From contig CAJNYU010003630.1 of NCBI GenBank assembly GCA_905331475.1, positions 17,625 to 81,624 of the forward strand: a stretch of 64,000 nucleotides of DNA. Reading direction: 5' to 3'. The notes under the pieces are model-generated. The model saw only the letters and a list, made by a program, of their open reading frames with translations. It was not told the origin of the DNA and ran no database searches. A program made the position numbers and the translations under genes. This DNA is from Rotaria socialis (Eukaryota > Rotifera > Eurotatoria > Philodinida > Philodinidae). Within the stretch, counting starts at the first letter, position 1. Each line of letters starts with the position of its first letter. Shown here piece after piece: positions 24,291 through 36,916 of this stretch.

Positions 24291-25593
24291 TAAAATATTG
24301 TGCATCGTATTATAGTGGGATTAACAATCGAGATCCTGATCACTCGATTCTAAATGTTGTCTTTGCATGGTATCTTCGATGTTTCTTACTAAATACTTTC
24401 GAGAACTCTATATCTCACAGGTGATTTCTGCTCATTTTATTTGTATTTTATAAATAAAATTCCTACTCGTTTATATTTCTATAGTTTAGCTGATGAAACA
24501 AGAAATCACATCGAAAATAGTAATATGATTTCAAAAAAGTGAAGGCCTCTCCAGTTTTGAAATCGATACCATTCAGACTCTTTATCAAACAGTGTAGTTA
24601 TAATGGACTGGACTATTTCTATCAATTGAATGCCGCAGTGATGCCTATACATGTGTGTGGCAAAGCGAGTACCTCGGTGAAATCAAACGCAGATCTTGAA
24701 AAATTAAAATAAAAAGATATTGAGAAAGATTACAAAAATAAATTTTCTTATGTAACTATCTTAACGTAAGTCATGCGAGATTTTGATTGAAATCAAATTT
24801 AAATAGTAGTGTTCAAGATATAGAGCTCGTTATGATGTTCAAGAGAAATTATCATTAGGGTTAGGAAGATGAAGAGTTATCCACTGTTTTTTATATTAAC
24901 TGTTGTTGAGTGTCTGTCTTATCAAAAAAAAAAAGAAGAAGAATGATGAATTCTTTCGGGGTTTCTAAGAGCTACATTTTCCTAAGATTGATAAAGAACT
25001 CATTGCTATTGCTGTAATAAGCAACTATACGAAAATCAAATCAGTATATGGTGTACTTGTTTCGATGGCATTTAGAAAAAGAAGCTATGTACAATATATC
25101 AAACTCACTTTATTTTGTTATATGGTGCATTATTTCAGCTGCTGTTCGACGAAAAGCAATTAAAACTGGTGAAGGCATGTCAGTTTTTTAATCAGATTTT
25201 GTGAGTATTTAAGTTAATATGGCGCAGATATTATGATTTCTCAATGAAAACGATTACAAACAATAATTTCTGAATAAAACAAAACAATTTTTCAATTTTG
25301 CCGACTCGAATGTGAGATATATATTCTTTCGGGGCACTAAAGTAGCTGAGAGTAAATTATCGTGCTATGGGTTCTAGTACATATCGTCGCAGGATCACTT
25401 CGTTGTGATCAGTTCGTTTACATATAACTGGGAGTAAATTAATTGAATTAAGTGATTTAGTTCAATGTATGCTATTTAATTCATCACCTTAATAAATGTA
25501 TTCCTTTACAATATTAAGACTCTTTCTTAAAAATCCAGCTTTGTTTTTAACAAATGATAGAAGTGTCAATTTACAGTTTTATTTATTTTAGAT

Positions 25594-25679
25594 TTTAAAG
25601 TACCCAAAAATTAGAATTAAATTCTACAAAGTTCAATTTAAAATAACTTTAATTTTTTGGAATGAAGATGTACTTTAAA
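25594..25679. repeat. Degenerate foldback, TTTAAAGTAC arms
   Basis: Ten-base perfect arms TTTAAAGTAC and GTACTTTAAA are followed inward by CCAAAAATTA and its near-complement. No frame is present. It may be a decayed MITE. Confidence 0.45.
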
Positions 25680-26203
25680 TGAAGCTATATGCGTGTAAAA
25701 CAATATTCTTTTTAAACTGAATTTTTTAAAATTAAAATATGTCACCTCCAAAAAAATGCTATCGAAAGAATACTGCAGTTTTATAAACATTTATTGACAT
25801 TAGATATTTTTAATGTTCGCAGTATCGGAAATCTAAAAATCCATTTCCAAAATCACTTTATCCAATAATCGAGTAACTATGCAAATCACAGGAAATTGCC
25901 CTGGAAAGTACTGAATGAATTATGCACCTCAAGAAAGAGCACATTTTACTTTTATATCTTCTTGGTTTTCTTAGCTCAAGATTTCCTAAGCAGTCGTCTC
26001 CTTAAGGGACTTGAATTGAGTTTTATTTAGAGCAGACTATTTTCAATGTAACAAAAGTACTTTTTTTTTACAGAAATAAACGTTTTTTCTCTAAAACGAA
26101 TCTATTATCCGTCATATTGATCTAATTATTATTTCATAATACTGTACATTTACGCGATTAATTGAATAACATACGAAATAAAATCACTTATTTCAATTAA
26201 TGT

Positions 26204-26328
26204 ATATATCGCAAGGAGGAAACGGCGGACTTTTGGACTTGAAGTTACTTTGAGCTACTTCAAGTAGTCTACTTTGAGGTACTCTGGCGTGCTTCTCTAC
26301 TTCAAGTCAGCCGTTTCACCCTTGATAT
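26204..26328. mobile_element. MITE-like foldback element
   Basis: About 125 bases bounded by imperfect inverted repeats. The left reads TATATCGCAAGG then AGGAAACGGCGGAC. The complement of the right reads CATATCAAGG then GTGAAACGGCTGAC. The interior is built of ACTTGAAGT / ACTTCAAGT / TACTTTGAG repeats that also pair with each other. No coding capacity and no clear target duplication are seen. Confidence 0.6.
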
Positions 26329-27308
26329 GTCACCTCCTTTATTTACGTACGACTAACTTATAGCAGCGAATTTTCATTACGACGAAGTGGGCGGTCACCT
26401 TGTTTTGGGCACGCTGTAATGAATGTCAAATTTTCATTTCGCACATGTTGCTAACAGAAACAAAACAGAACTGCAAGCATTAAGATTAAACAGCAAAGTC
26501 AACTATTGTACAAACTAGTAACGTGAGACTTATTTCTGATTACAATCACCGAAAGAAGATTTACATGATCAATCGGAAAGGGCTCTCTCAAATTTGACTT
26601 CTGTTTTGAAGAGATGAATAGTTTTTGCTACGTTTTATTTTTATTCTTACAAAAGATCCGTATAAATGAATAAGCAACATAAATAGATTTAAGAATTACT
26701 GTTGACCACAGTTCTTATATCCCGTTTAATCCTCAATGATTCATATTTTATTCGATATTTTGTTTATCAATTTATAGGGTGAAATAGGACTCGATGAAAA
26801 TGGGTGTTGATATGGGCTTCTTGGATACTACACTAACGAATTTGCATAACTTGACCCTATCACTCACATTCTACATCCACACCCTCAAGATATACAGTAT
26901 AGCGTTTTGTGAGAGATGTCGCTTGTTGTTGATAAAATTTTCATTCTTATAACTTTTATTTTAATCTTTGATAAACAAAAACTAATAATAATAATAAAAC
27001 TTCACAAAATTTAAAAATCATTTTAATATTAATTTGATTGAATAACACAGTTTTTCCATTCAATAAACGATGATGACTGAGTCATCAAACATCAAATTAA
27101 TTATACGTATGTTTTTCATTTACGTTCGTTAATTCTCTGATGTTTCTTTTGGCTGTTTCATTTTAATAACTTGTCTCGTGTGAATTTATATGCTTGAAAA
27201 ATTTGATAGCTGCCTGTTTACAAGCGAAAGATGTGGTTTGAACGAAGAAATATATTCTTTGGTTTTGTAGATTTACTTATACTTTTGTATTATTAACACT
27301 CACCCTCA
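26329..27308. other. Intergenic before the MBT gene
   Basis: AT-rich spacer with no gene or RNA feature that I can support. The start of the MBT gene follows a short AT-rich leader. Confidence 0.5.
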
Positions 27309-29786
27309 ATGTTGACAACTCCTGATGAAACAGGATCTATTCCATTTGTAATACCTAACAATATCAATTCATCTCATACCAATGGGCACACTGTTTCAGC
27401 AGCATTACGTATATATTCTCATAGTTTCTATTATTTTTATTTTTATTTCTTGTTTTTTTTTGATAGCGGATACAACAACTTTTAATTGGGGTAATTATTT
27501 AAAAACAACTGATTCACATGCTGCACCAATCAGTTATTTTTGCCATGTAAAGTTTTAAATCTGTTTTTTGTTTTGTATTTCATCGCATGTACAAAATTTT
27601 GCTTGTTCACTTACATTTTAGGCGCCACTATATGATATGTGGTCACAATTAACGCCTGGAATGAAACTTGAAGTAATAAATACAGATTGTGGCAGTAATT
27701 CGAATGATACAAAAGAGAACGTTTTTTGGTTTGCATATATCGTTCGAGTGGAAGGTTATTTAGCATTAGTCCGTTATGAAGGTTCCGAAGAAGATTCATC
27801 AATGGATTTTTGGTGTAATCTATGCAGTAAAGACGTTCATTGTGTTGGCTGGTGTGGACAAAATGCTGTGAAATTAGCACCTCCAAGAAGTAAAGAAAAT
27901 AAATTTCATGCTGGTGTTTTCTTAATATTCTGTTTTCTTTCTTTCTCTGCTTAGGCATTGAACATCGACAAACTGATTGGAAAGCATTTCTAATCAACAA
28001 ACTCGTTGGATCAAAAACTTTACCAGATAATTTCCGTTACAAAGTAAGAAAGAATTTAATTCAAATAAATATTAAGAAACAATTCTATCGTTGTATAAAT
28101 TAGATGCAATCATCACTTCGTTGTTCATTTAAAAAGAATATGATCGTTGAAGTTATTGATAAATATCGTGTGTCAAATATGCGTGTAGGAAAAATATCTG
28201 AAGTGGTAGGAGATTAAATATTGAATCGATTTATAGTTATTGAATATATTTAGATCGGTGGTCGATTAAGAATAAATTATGAAAATGTAAGTAAAATGTA
28301 ACTGTCAAATTTTCTTCATGGATTTGAAGTATTTGTTTATGTATAGACTGCAGGCGAACATTTTTGGGTGCATCATACATCCGAATTAATTCATCCAGTT
28401 GGTTGGTCACATGAAATCGGACATGAATTAGAAGCTACAGAAGGTAAAAGATACATTTGTTTTGGTAATTTTTAATAAAAAAATAATTTATGACATTATT
28501 TAGAATATAGAAGTGAAGTAGCAAAAATGCTTGAAATAAATTTATATCCAGCAACTATTCCAACAGCAGATTATTTTTGTAAAGTAATACAACGCATAAA
28601 TCTTTATCTTTGAGCTTAATAAAAATGATTAAAACAAATTTCTTGACTTAGGTTGAAAAAATATCAAAAATCGATGAACAATTTAAGGAAGGACAAAAAT
28701 TAGAAGCAGTTGACCCATTAGAAATGTCTCGTATTTGTCCAGCAACGATTGGGAAAGTAAGTCATGATATTATCTAGTTCGATGATTTCAGTCTCCCTCA
28801 AGCGAAATAAGTTATCATTCTTGTCGAAATTTTAACAATAAGAAAGTGTCTATGCATGGATGATCAGTTTTTTTAATCTCTGTATGAAATCGAAGGACAG
28901 AATAACTTGACACGTTCTTTAGAAGAAGAAAAAAAAACAATCTATATAATAATGATCCTCAGGGAATTATGGATATGTTGAACGAAGCATTGGTTTATTC
29001 ATGTCATCAAGAATGCTCTTGATAATCGACATCAACTATCTTTATTGTTTTCAAAGGTACTCAAAGATGGTTATTTTATGTTATCCATTGATGGATCGAG
29101 TGTTGAAGATGGTTCTGATTGGTTTTGTTATCATTCGAGTTCACGTCTTATATTTCCAATAAATTTTTGCAAGATTAATAAAATTCCATTATCACCTCCA
29201 ATCGGTAGATTTTTTCGGTGCTTCTTACGTTAGTTTTTTTTTATTCTGAATGATTTTTAGGTTATCACGGCGATTTTCAATGGGATAAATATTTACTTGA
29301 AACTAATTCCGTTTATGCACCAAAAGATCTTTTTCAAATCATAAAAGTAAATCAAACGAAATTATTCTCGGAGATTGATAAATCTATAATTTTGTTTTTT
29401 CTTAATTTCTAAGAAAAAAATAATAAATCCATTTTCCGTTGGCATGAAAATTGAAGCCGTTGACATGATGGCACCACATTTAGTATGTGTAGCTACTATT
29501 GCAGAACTTGCTGATAGCCTTATTCGTGTTCGTTTCGATGGTTGGGGTGAAGATTTTGAACAATGGATTGACTGCCAATCGCCAAATATCTATCCGATTG
29601 GCTGGTGTGAACTTGTTGGCTATAAATTAGAACCACCAAAACCACCCGAACAAGAAAACTCCGGTAGTATTATATTTCACTGTAAAAATATTGAACAATC
29701 AATGGAATATTTCTTTAGAATCAACAAAAACGCGTGCTAAAAAACCGATCAATCGAAAGTCAAATAAACGAAAACGAATTACTTAA
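27309..29786 (+). CDS. Four-MBT-repeat chromatin reader, MBTD1/SFMBT-like
   Basis: Thirteen in-phase exons: 27309-27408, 27467-27546, 27622-27889, 27955-28043, 28104-28205, 28254-28286, 28347-28443, 28504-28583, 28652-28756, 29057-29204, 29261-29346, 29414-29663, 29719-29786. They give 501 residues. Four MBT repeats follow one another: about 37-150 (NWGNYLK, TPGMKLEVI, VGWC), 157-260 (WKAFLINKL, IGGRLRINY, PVGW), 265-370 (EGQKLEAVDP) and 372-480 (FQWDKYL, VGMKIEAVDMM, RVRFDGW, YPIGWC). A lysine/arginine-rich tail (KKPINRKSNKRKRIT) looks like a nuclear localisation signal. MBT repeats bind mono- and dimethyl-lysine on histones. Repeat 4 resembles MBTD1 most. MBTD1 and Drosophila Sfmbt carry an N-terminal FCS zinc finger, which I do not find here. 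The final intron, 29664-29718, is inferred because reading through gives an unrelated tail. Confidence 0.9.
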
Positions 29787-31610
29787 AACGATTTTCATAA
29801 TCAAAAGTAAGTTAAAACGTTCCAATATTTCGAGATCATACATAGAACTCTTTGCTAGTCTAAAACATACTATTATGAAGAGAGATAGCAAAAGATTTGA
29901 AATACTGTTGATATATACTTTTTTGTTTCTATACTGTTTAATTTACTATCTATGTATTTAGTTTTTTTCCATGTAAACAAGCAAAAACGACATACTTTGA
30001 ATATTGCATTTTTCATTTTGGCAAAGCCCACACTTCTAACTTCAAATGTATATAAATTAGGACTTACTGTAAATCTGGTGATGGCGAAGAAACGAAAACT
30101 TGTCTTTCAATTTTTTTTCTTTTCAATTTGTATTTACTGTTGTTGTCAAAAGGCAAACTTAAAAGTTTTCGATTATTTCATTTGAAATTGTCATTCGATT
30201 TCTTATATTCATATCCATTGATGATTAAATTCCATTTGAAAGTTTTATTTCTATAAAGCCAAAAATTTCAACTATTTGCTACGCGTATTCATGCATCATT
30301 GAAACGAAACTTTATTCAATGGGATTAACCTTTGATGAATCGATCTATTTATAACAGTTCTTTTTTTAAAATTTTCCGTTCGAACTTTTCAATGAAAAAG
30401 TCGTGACAATTTCTATTTATTCCTCATCACTGTTTGCTCTTCAATGAGAACGAACTTTATAAACTTGAAATTTTCAAAATGAAATAAAAAATATCTTTGC
30501 TATAAATAGAAAATCAAATGACAATTCTATAGTGAACTAATCGAAACACAACAATTTCAGTATGCCGTTTATTTTGTTCAGATTGATTCTCGATGCGTTT
30601 GTTGACAATAAATTAGGTAGTAGAAGCGATACATTTCTTCCATCGTTTTGTTTATTACTCTATCTTATGTTTCATATTGACAACAGGTGCCTTTGCTTTC
30701 TCTTGTGTGTTTTGTTTTCTTCGTCATTATTCGGTTTTTATCTACTGTGATTTGCTTAAATGAGTTTGTCGATGGTTCCAATCAGGTTTGAATCAGTCAA
30801 ATTACTACTCATTCATTGACCTTTTTTCATTTTCATGTTCTTATATGTTCTTTTTATAGAACAGTTTTCGATGGTGCGTGAAACAAATATCGCATGCTTC
30901 TCTCTTCTTCCATGTTTTTTCTTCTTCTTATCTTTATTATAATCTCTCATTCTATTTAGTCAACACGGTAGAAACATAATTGTGTAGAATGGAGCATCAA
31001 AAAATAAATATCAAAATTATGATAGTTGATGTTTGATTGATAGGAAATATAGATGAAAAAAAAAAACGAAGGGATTCTTGTTTGTAACACATTATTCAAT
31101 TAATGTGTTAATTCAAAGTAAACAATGAAGGCTATTGGACCTTTCGGCTATATAAATTTAAAAACATTGCACTATTTTTAGCCTTTAAGCGACTTTTTGT
31201 ATTGACAGAGAAAAAAATTGATTTTATTTTTATTAGATTATGTACTAAAAATAACCTTATATTGAAAATCAAATAGTACAGAGTTCAACAGAAAAACAAA
31301 AATCCCACTATTATTTATGATGTTCTTTTTTTTGTAGTTCCACTCGTTGTAATATTTCATAGGAATGAGTATTATTTTCATCAATCTATTTTTCATATAC
31401 AAAATAAATTCGTCTCAATCATGCGAGAATACTTGGATGCTCACGGGGCTATCGCTCACATACCTACCGTGAAAAATAATTGTTTCAGTTTGTTGAATAA
31501 TTTGGTCGAATTGTTTTTCAATATAGAATATTATCGTTTCATTCTTTTATTATGCTTGATAAATATTTTTAGAGTATTTGAATCTCTTTGAAAAAAAAAT
31601 TCCATGAGAT
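29787..31610. other. Intergenic, AT-rich
   Basis: No assignable gene. The short hydrophobic open frames (29952-30185 and 30562-30750) are phenylalanine/leucine-rich readings of T-rich DNA. No repeat structure stands out. Confidence 0.5.
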
Positions 31611-31955
31611 TTATTTTCCACGCGATCGTGTATCTACCCAGACTTTTCCAAGAAATGTTGCGTCTCGTTGAAAGTTCACGCATCGTCCATCGCCTCGACC
31701 TGTAAATCCGCCTGATGGGGCGCAAATATGATTGCATGATTCATCGTAAAGACTATTGAATTGATCACAGCAGTTACTACTGAATAGATATGTTGTTTTA
31801 TCATCATAAGAATATTTTGTAATAGTAGCAGGTGGATTCCAAACTGGCCCAGCTAAGACAGAATCAATCTTCTCTTGAATACATGCTGGAATAGCACCTT
31901 GACCTAATTATAGTACTGCAAACAATAAAACAATGGACAGAATGAAAATCTGCAT
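31611..31955 (-). pseudogene. Small secreted Bacteroidota-type protein, broken by a stop in the signal peptide
   Basis: Read on the minus strand from ATG at 31955, a 115-codon frame runs to TAA at 31611 with a single internal TAA at 31908-31910. The stop falls in the hydrophobic core of an otherwise good signal peptide (MQIFILSIVLLFAVL, stop, LGQGAIPAC). After it the frame is perfectly open for 99 codons, with PVWNPPATITKYSYDD, SNCCDQFNSLYDESC, then ICAPSGGFTGRGDGRCVNF; six cysteines in all. From memory this pattern matches small lipoprotein/secreted proteins common in Bacteroidota (DUF6970-like), so horizontal transfer is plausible. One base would account for the stop, so this is a recent pseudogene, a null allele, a readthrough gene or a sequencing error. 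No intron of workable length can remove it. Confidence 0.65.
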
Positions 31956-32548
31956 TATCGAAAAAGTTATATTATCTACAAGCAAGAAAAAGTATGTGTT
32001 TTTACGTTTCGCAATATAAAATATAGAAAGTGAAAAAGTATATTTTGAAACTTGTAATTTTATCTGAGTATGGCACACACATGTCACTTATTTCCTTTCT
32101 CATATTATCGAAGAGACTGAGTTTATTGCTAGTATATCTTTTTAATTTAATTTTGATGCGATTACGTAGAGTGAACCATGAAGCTAAGAAAATATAGAAC
32201 TCTATTTGATTTTTGGTTTTGAACAAAAATTTTCTTATTACTCGAAAGATATCCAGTGACTAGTGACCTCCACGTGTCAAAAAGAAATGTTTGTCATATA
32301 AAATAGTAAAGAAGTGCATTGCGATTCGCTGTGTAGGGTATTTGCAATAGGAAAGAACAGCAAGTAAAAAATAAATAGTCGTAATGAAAGAGTTGCGACA
32401 ATGTTGTGCAATAACAATCAACAAGGAGAAAAAAATAATCATATTAAAACCGCAGTAGTAGCACCTCTGACATTGTTTTACGAGAGAATATCTTTATTAG
32501 AGTAAAAGATAAACAGAAGATAGTTTTGCAATTTTTATAAAAATAACG
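31956..32548. other. Intergenic, possible shared upstream region
   Basis: Spacer between the broken secreted-protein gene (minus) and macroH2A (plus), which are divergently arranged. Nothing coding or structured is visible. Confidence 0.5.
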
Positions 32549-34044
<1,496 letters not shown>

Positions 34045-34287
34045 AGAATGTTAATTATATTTCAAAACGAACAACAGTGATTATTAATTGCACGCTTTAT
34101 TTTTATGATTCAGTGTGATAAATTCTATGTACCCCAATGTTTTTGCTTTTGTTTTGCTATTTGTATATTGTATACTTTTAAAGCACATATATATATATAT
34201 ATCGTATAATTACTAAAACAAGAAATGAATTTTATGTCCGTACAATTTTTTTTGTTTCATTGAAATCTTCTTATTTTAGAAATAAAA

Positions 34288-36592
34288 ATGACCGAAGGCG
34301 TAACAACAACATCAGATGACATGCAAGATACGTTTTCTCTTCGGGATCAGTCATCGAAACAATATACTGTTAAACTCACAACAGCTGCTCTTGTGATTCA
34401 GTTACAAACTGACGATAATAGAGAACAACCAAGAACCATAAAGAATAATACACAAGTGATACCGATCGAAGATATCTATGGATGTTTATGTATGAAAGAT
34501 AATAGGAATTCAATTCGATGTCATTTAAATCTTTACCTATATTCGCTACAAAAGGCATCAGGTGCTACATTACCATTTTCAAAAAAGTCAAATTTACAGC
34601 GTTCACAACTATTGCTTACATACGCGAAATTTAATGATTTCGAAAGTAATTTTGGTGCAGTAACACGATGGCATCAGAGCTTAAAGCGTGCAATTTATTT
34701 AAAACAAAATCTCCCTCGTAAGTTTTGAAAAGCACTTTATTTGTTGAATGCATGAATATGGTTGTCTTGTTTATCGAACATGATAGTTGATATTGTAACA
34801 ACAAAACGTGATAAACGTGCCCTTGTTTTTATTAATCCAGCTGGCGGTGCTGGTAAAGCTTATCGTCTTGTTATGGAATATGTTGTTGGTGTATGGAGTG
34901 AAGCAGAATTTACCTATCATATGATTGTAACAGGTTTGAAAATAAATAAATATATAATTATTACTGATTCAGATTTGCTTTAATGAATTCAACGCTGAGA
35001 CACTTATTCTGCTATGAATAGAGATCATCTGACGAAGTGGAAGCTTTTTGCAAACCTGAAGATCATAGAACACGATAGGGACATGCGTACATTTCATGTT
35101 CTTAAAGGAAAACGAAGGTTAATCTCATTGTACAGTGCAAGGTTAGAAAACTATCAAACAGTGTTTCTTTTTTGAACCGAGAAAATAACTATGTACAACA
35201 CTACTGTATTATTGACTAATGATTGTGAAATAAGTCAAATGTTCGATTTTAATTCGTTTTTCAATTTGATATCATAGAATACGCCGGTCATGCTCGTGAA
35301 TTTGTACGCTCTATACAACTTGCTGATTGGGCTGGTATTGTTGTAGCATCAGGTGATGGACTTCTCTACGAAGTAAATAACTTTCAGCGTGCTATTAAAG
35401 TTAACTTTTTTCTTTCTAAACATTTTCTGTCTATGAAAGGTTGTCAATGGACTTATGAGTAGAAACGATTGGCAAGAAGCAATTAAATTACCTATTGGAC
35501 ATTTACCTTGTGGATCAGGCAATGCTTTCATTACAAACATTGTACGTTACAGCAAGTAAGTAAAACACTTGATTCTAATACATTATTTTCTCATATAAAC
35601 AGTCGATTAATTAATCAGCTATTCAATCTATCTCTAGACAACCGATTATGAAAACGATGGAAAAATTTATTGTCCAAGCTGCTGTAATCATTGCGACACA
35701 TAACGTACTTCCATTTGATATGGCTCTATTAGACATCTGTGATGGTCAAAGACTTTTTTCTTTTCTCTGTATTGAATGGGGTGTTGTTGCTGATGTTGAC
35801 TGTGATAGTGAACAGTACCGTTTTCTGGGTAAAATAAAAAGCAATCCTGAAATTTCAGAATCTTTTCATGAGCCCATTTCCTTTTACTTATTAGGTGAAA
35901 CTCGATTTACAGTGGAAGCGCTAAAACATATTATCAGTAAGTATAATTACATAACTCACTGTATGGAAAGCCGGAGAAAGAAAGTGATCTATTGCATTAT
36001 TTAGAACCTCGTAGTTATGAAGGTTATATTGATTACATTCCATATGATGCGGTTGATGATACAGCAGACTCAAATCAAATAACAACAGATACCACGATTG
36101 CTCAACTACACCGTCATCTATTACCACTCAATGAACCTATTCCAACTGATTCCACATCGACTAAATGGCGCCGTATCAATGGTCCATTTCTTCATGTATT
36201 AATTACATCAAAAGCGTGTATATCAAAAGATGTCATAGCCTCATTCAGATCAACACTATCTGATGGCTATTTAAGTTTACAATATATACGTGCAGATCGT
36301 TCATCGCGTATACATCTTGCGCAAACATTCACGAAATTATCCGACGGAAAACATGTTGATTTTGATTTCGTTGAATTGCTGCCAGTACGCGCATTTCGAA
36401 TTGTACCAGCTGATACTAGTGGAAATATGATGGTCGACGGAGAAAAAGTCCCTTATGGTAAATAGATGTGAACATATTTTTTGTCACAAAATAATTTTTT
36501 TTTCTTCAGGTCCTGTTCAAGGTGAAATTTTACCGAGTGTAGGACGATGTATGGGAAGACTTCCAACAGCTAATGAAGTGCTACTAAGTTGA
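34288..36592 (+). CDS. Sphingosine kinase
   Basis: Phosphorylates sphingosine to sphingosine-1-phosphate at membranes. Eight exons: 34288-34717, 34787-34933, 35278-35372, 35440-35555, 35638-35828, 35895-35936, 36005-36457, 36510-36592. They give 518 residues. The nucleotide-binding loop FINPAGGAGKA (about residue 155) and SGDGLLYE|VVNGLMSR (about 216-232) with its catalytic GDG are present. PCGSGNAF follows, then the sphingosine-kinase-specific IEWGVVADVD and ..RFLGETRFT. The C-terminal motif VDGEKVPYGPVQGEILP is also typical of SPHK1/2. The 140-residue N-terminus is longer than SPHK1's. The 344-base intron 34934-35277 holds nothing I can assign. Exon 7 uses the acceptor at 36004; an upstream AG would bring an immediate stop. 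It is convergent with the GH65 gene. Confidence 0.93.
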
Positions 36593-36916
36593 TCAAACTA
36601 TCTCCATTGCAATTCAGATATTTAAAAAAAAGTATTAAGAAACCTGAACAGAAAACTAACAAATATTGTTTTGTTTTTTTTTTGTTTTTCACATTATTTA
36701 TTATCTCTTATTATTATTATTCGTTTATACAATTACGGGAACAAATCTTTTGAAAGCGACATTTTATATTCTATGATTAAAATTTAGTATTTCTTTTTCA
36801 TAATGTTGTTTAAATAAGCATGGCTCTTTTTTCTCGATTGTATAACAACCGGTTAAGAGACAGAAAAAGAATTTTTTTTATTATTTCTTTCTTTTTTGCA
36901 ATAAAATATCACCAAG
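36593..36916. other. Convergent 3' spacer
   Basis: A 324-base AT-rich spacer between the 3' ends of sphingosine kinase and the GH65 gene. It contains T runs and possible polyadenylation signals for both. No gene is present. Confidence 0.6.

Larger units (their letters stand above)
22214..26203. other. Gene desert with small inverted repeats
   Basis: About 4 kb without an assignable gene. A 60-base hairpin lies at 23937-23996 and an inverted repeat TTTAAAGTAC...GTACTTTAAA at 25594-25679. Decayed coding traces are listed separately at 23390-24290. Several ACTT/AAGT-rich stretches (near 22660-22705) resemble the foldback element at 26204. Confidence 0.5.

Noticed and set aside
31899..31911. A 13-base GT..AG piece around the premature stop as an intron
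   Set aside because: Far below any workable intron size, and its removal shifts the frame.
34762..34983. Separate ORF starting within sphingosine kinase
   Set aside because: It is exon 2 of sphingosine kinase read through its flanking introns; the donor and acceptor phases fit the kinase.
35975..36004. Upstream acceptor in sphingosine kinase (after GGAAAG at 35970)
   Set aside because: It leads to an in-frame stop within six codons, while the acceptor at 36004 restores the conserved RSYEGYIDYIP block.
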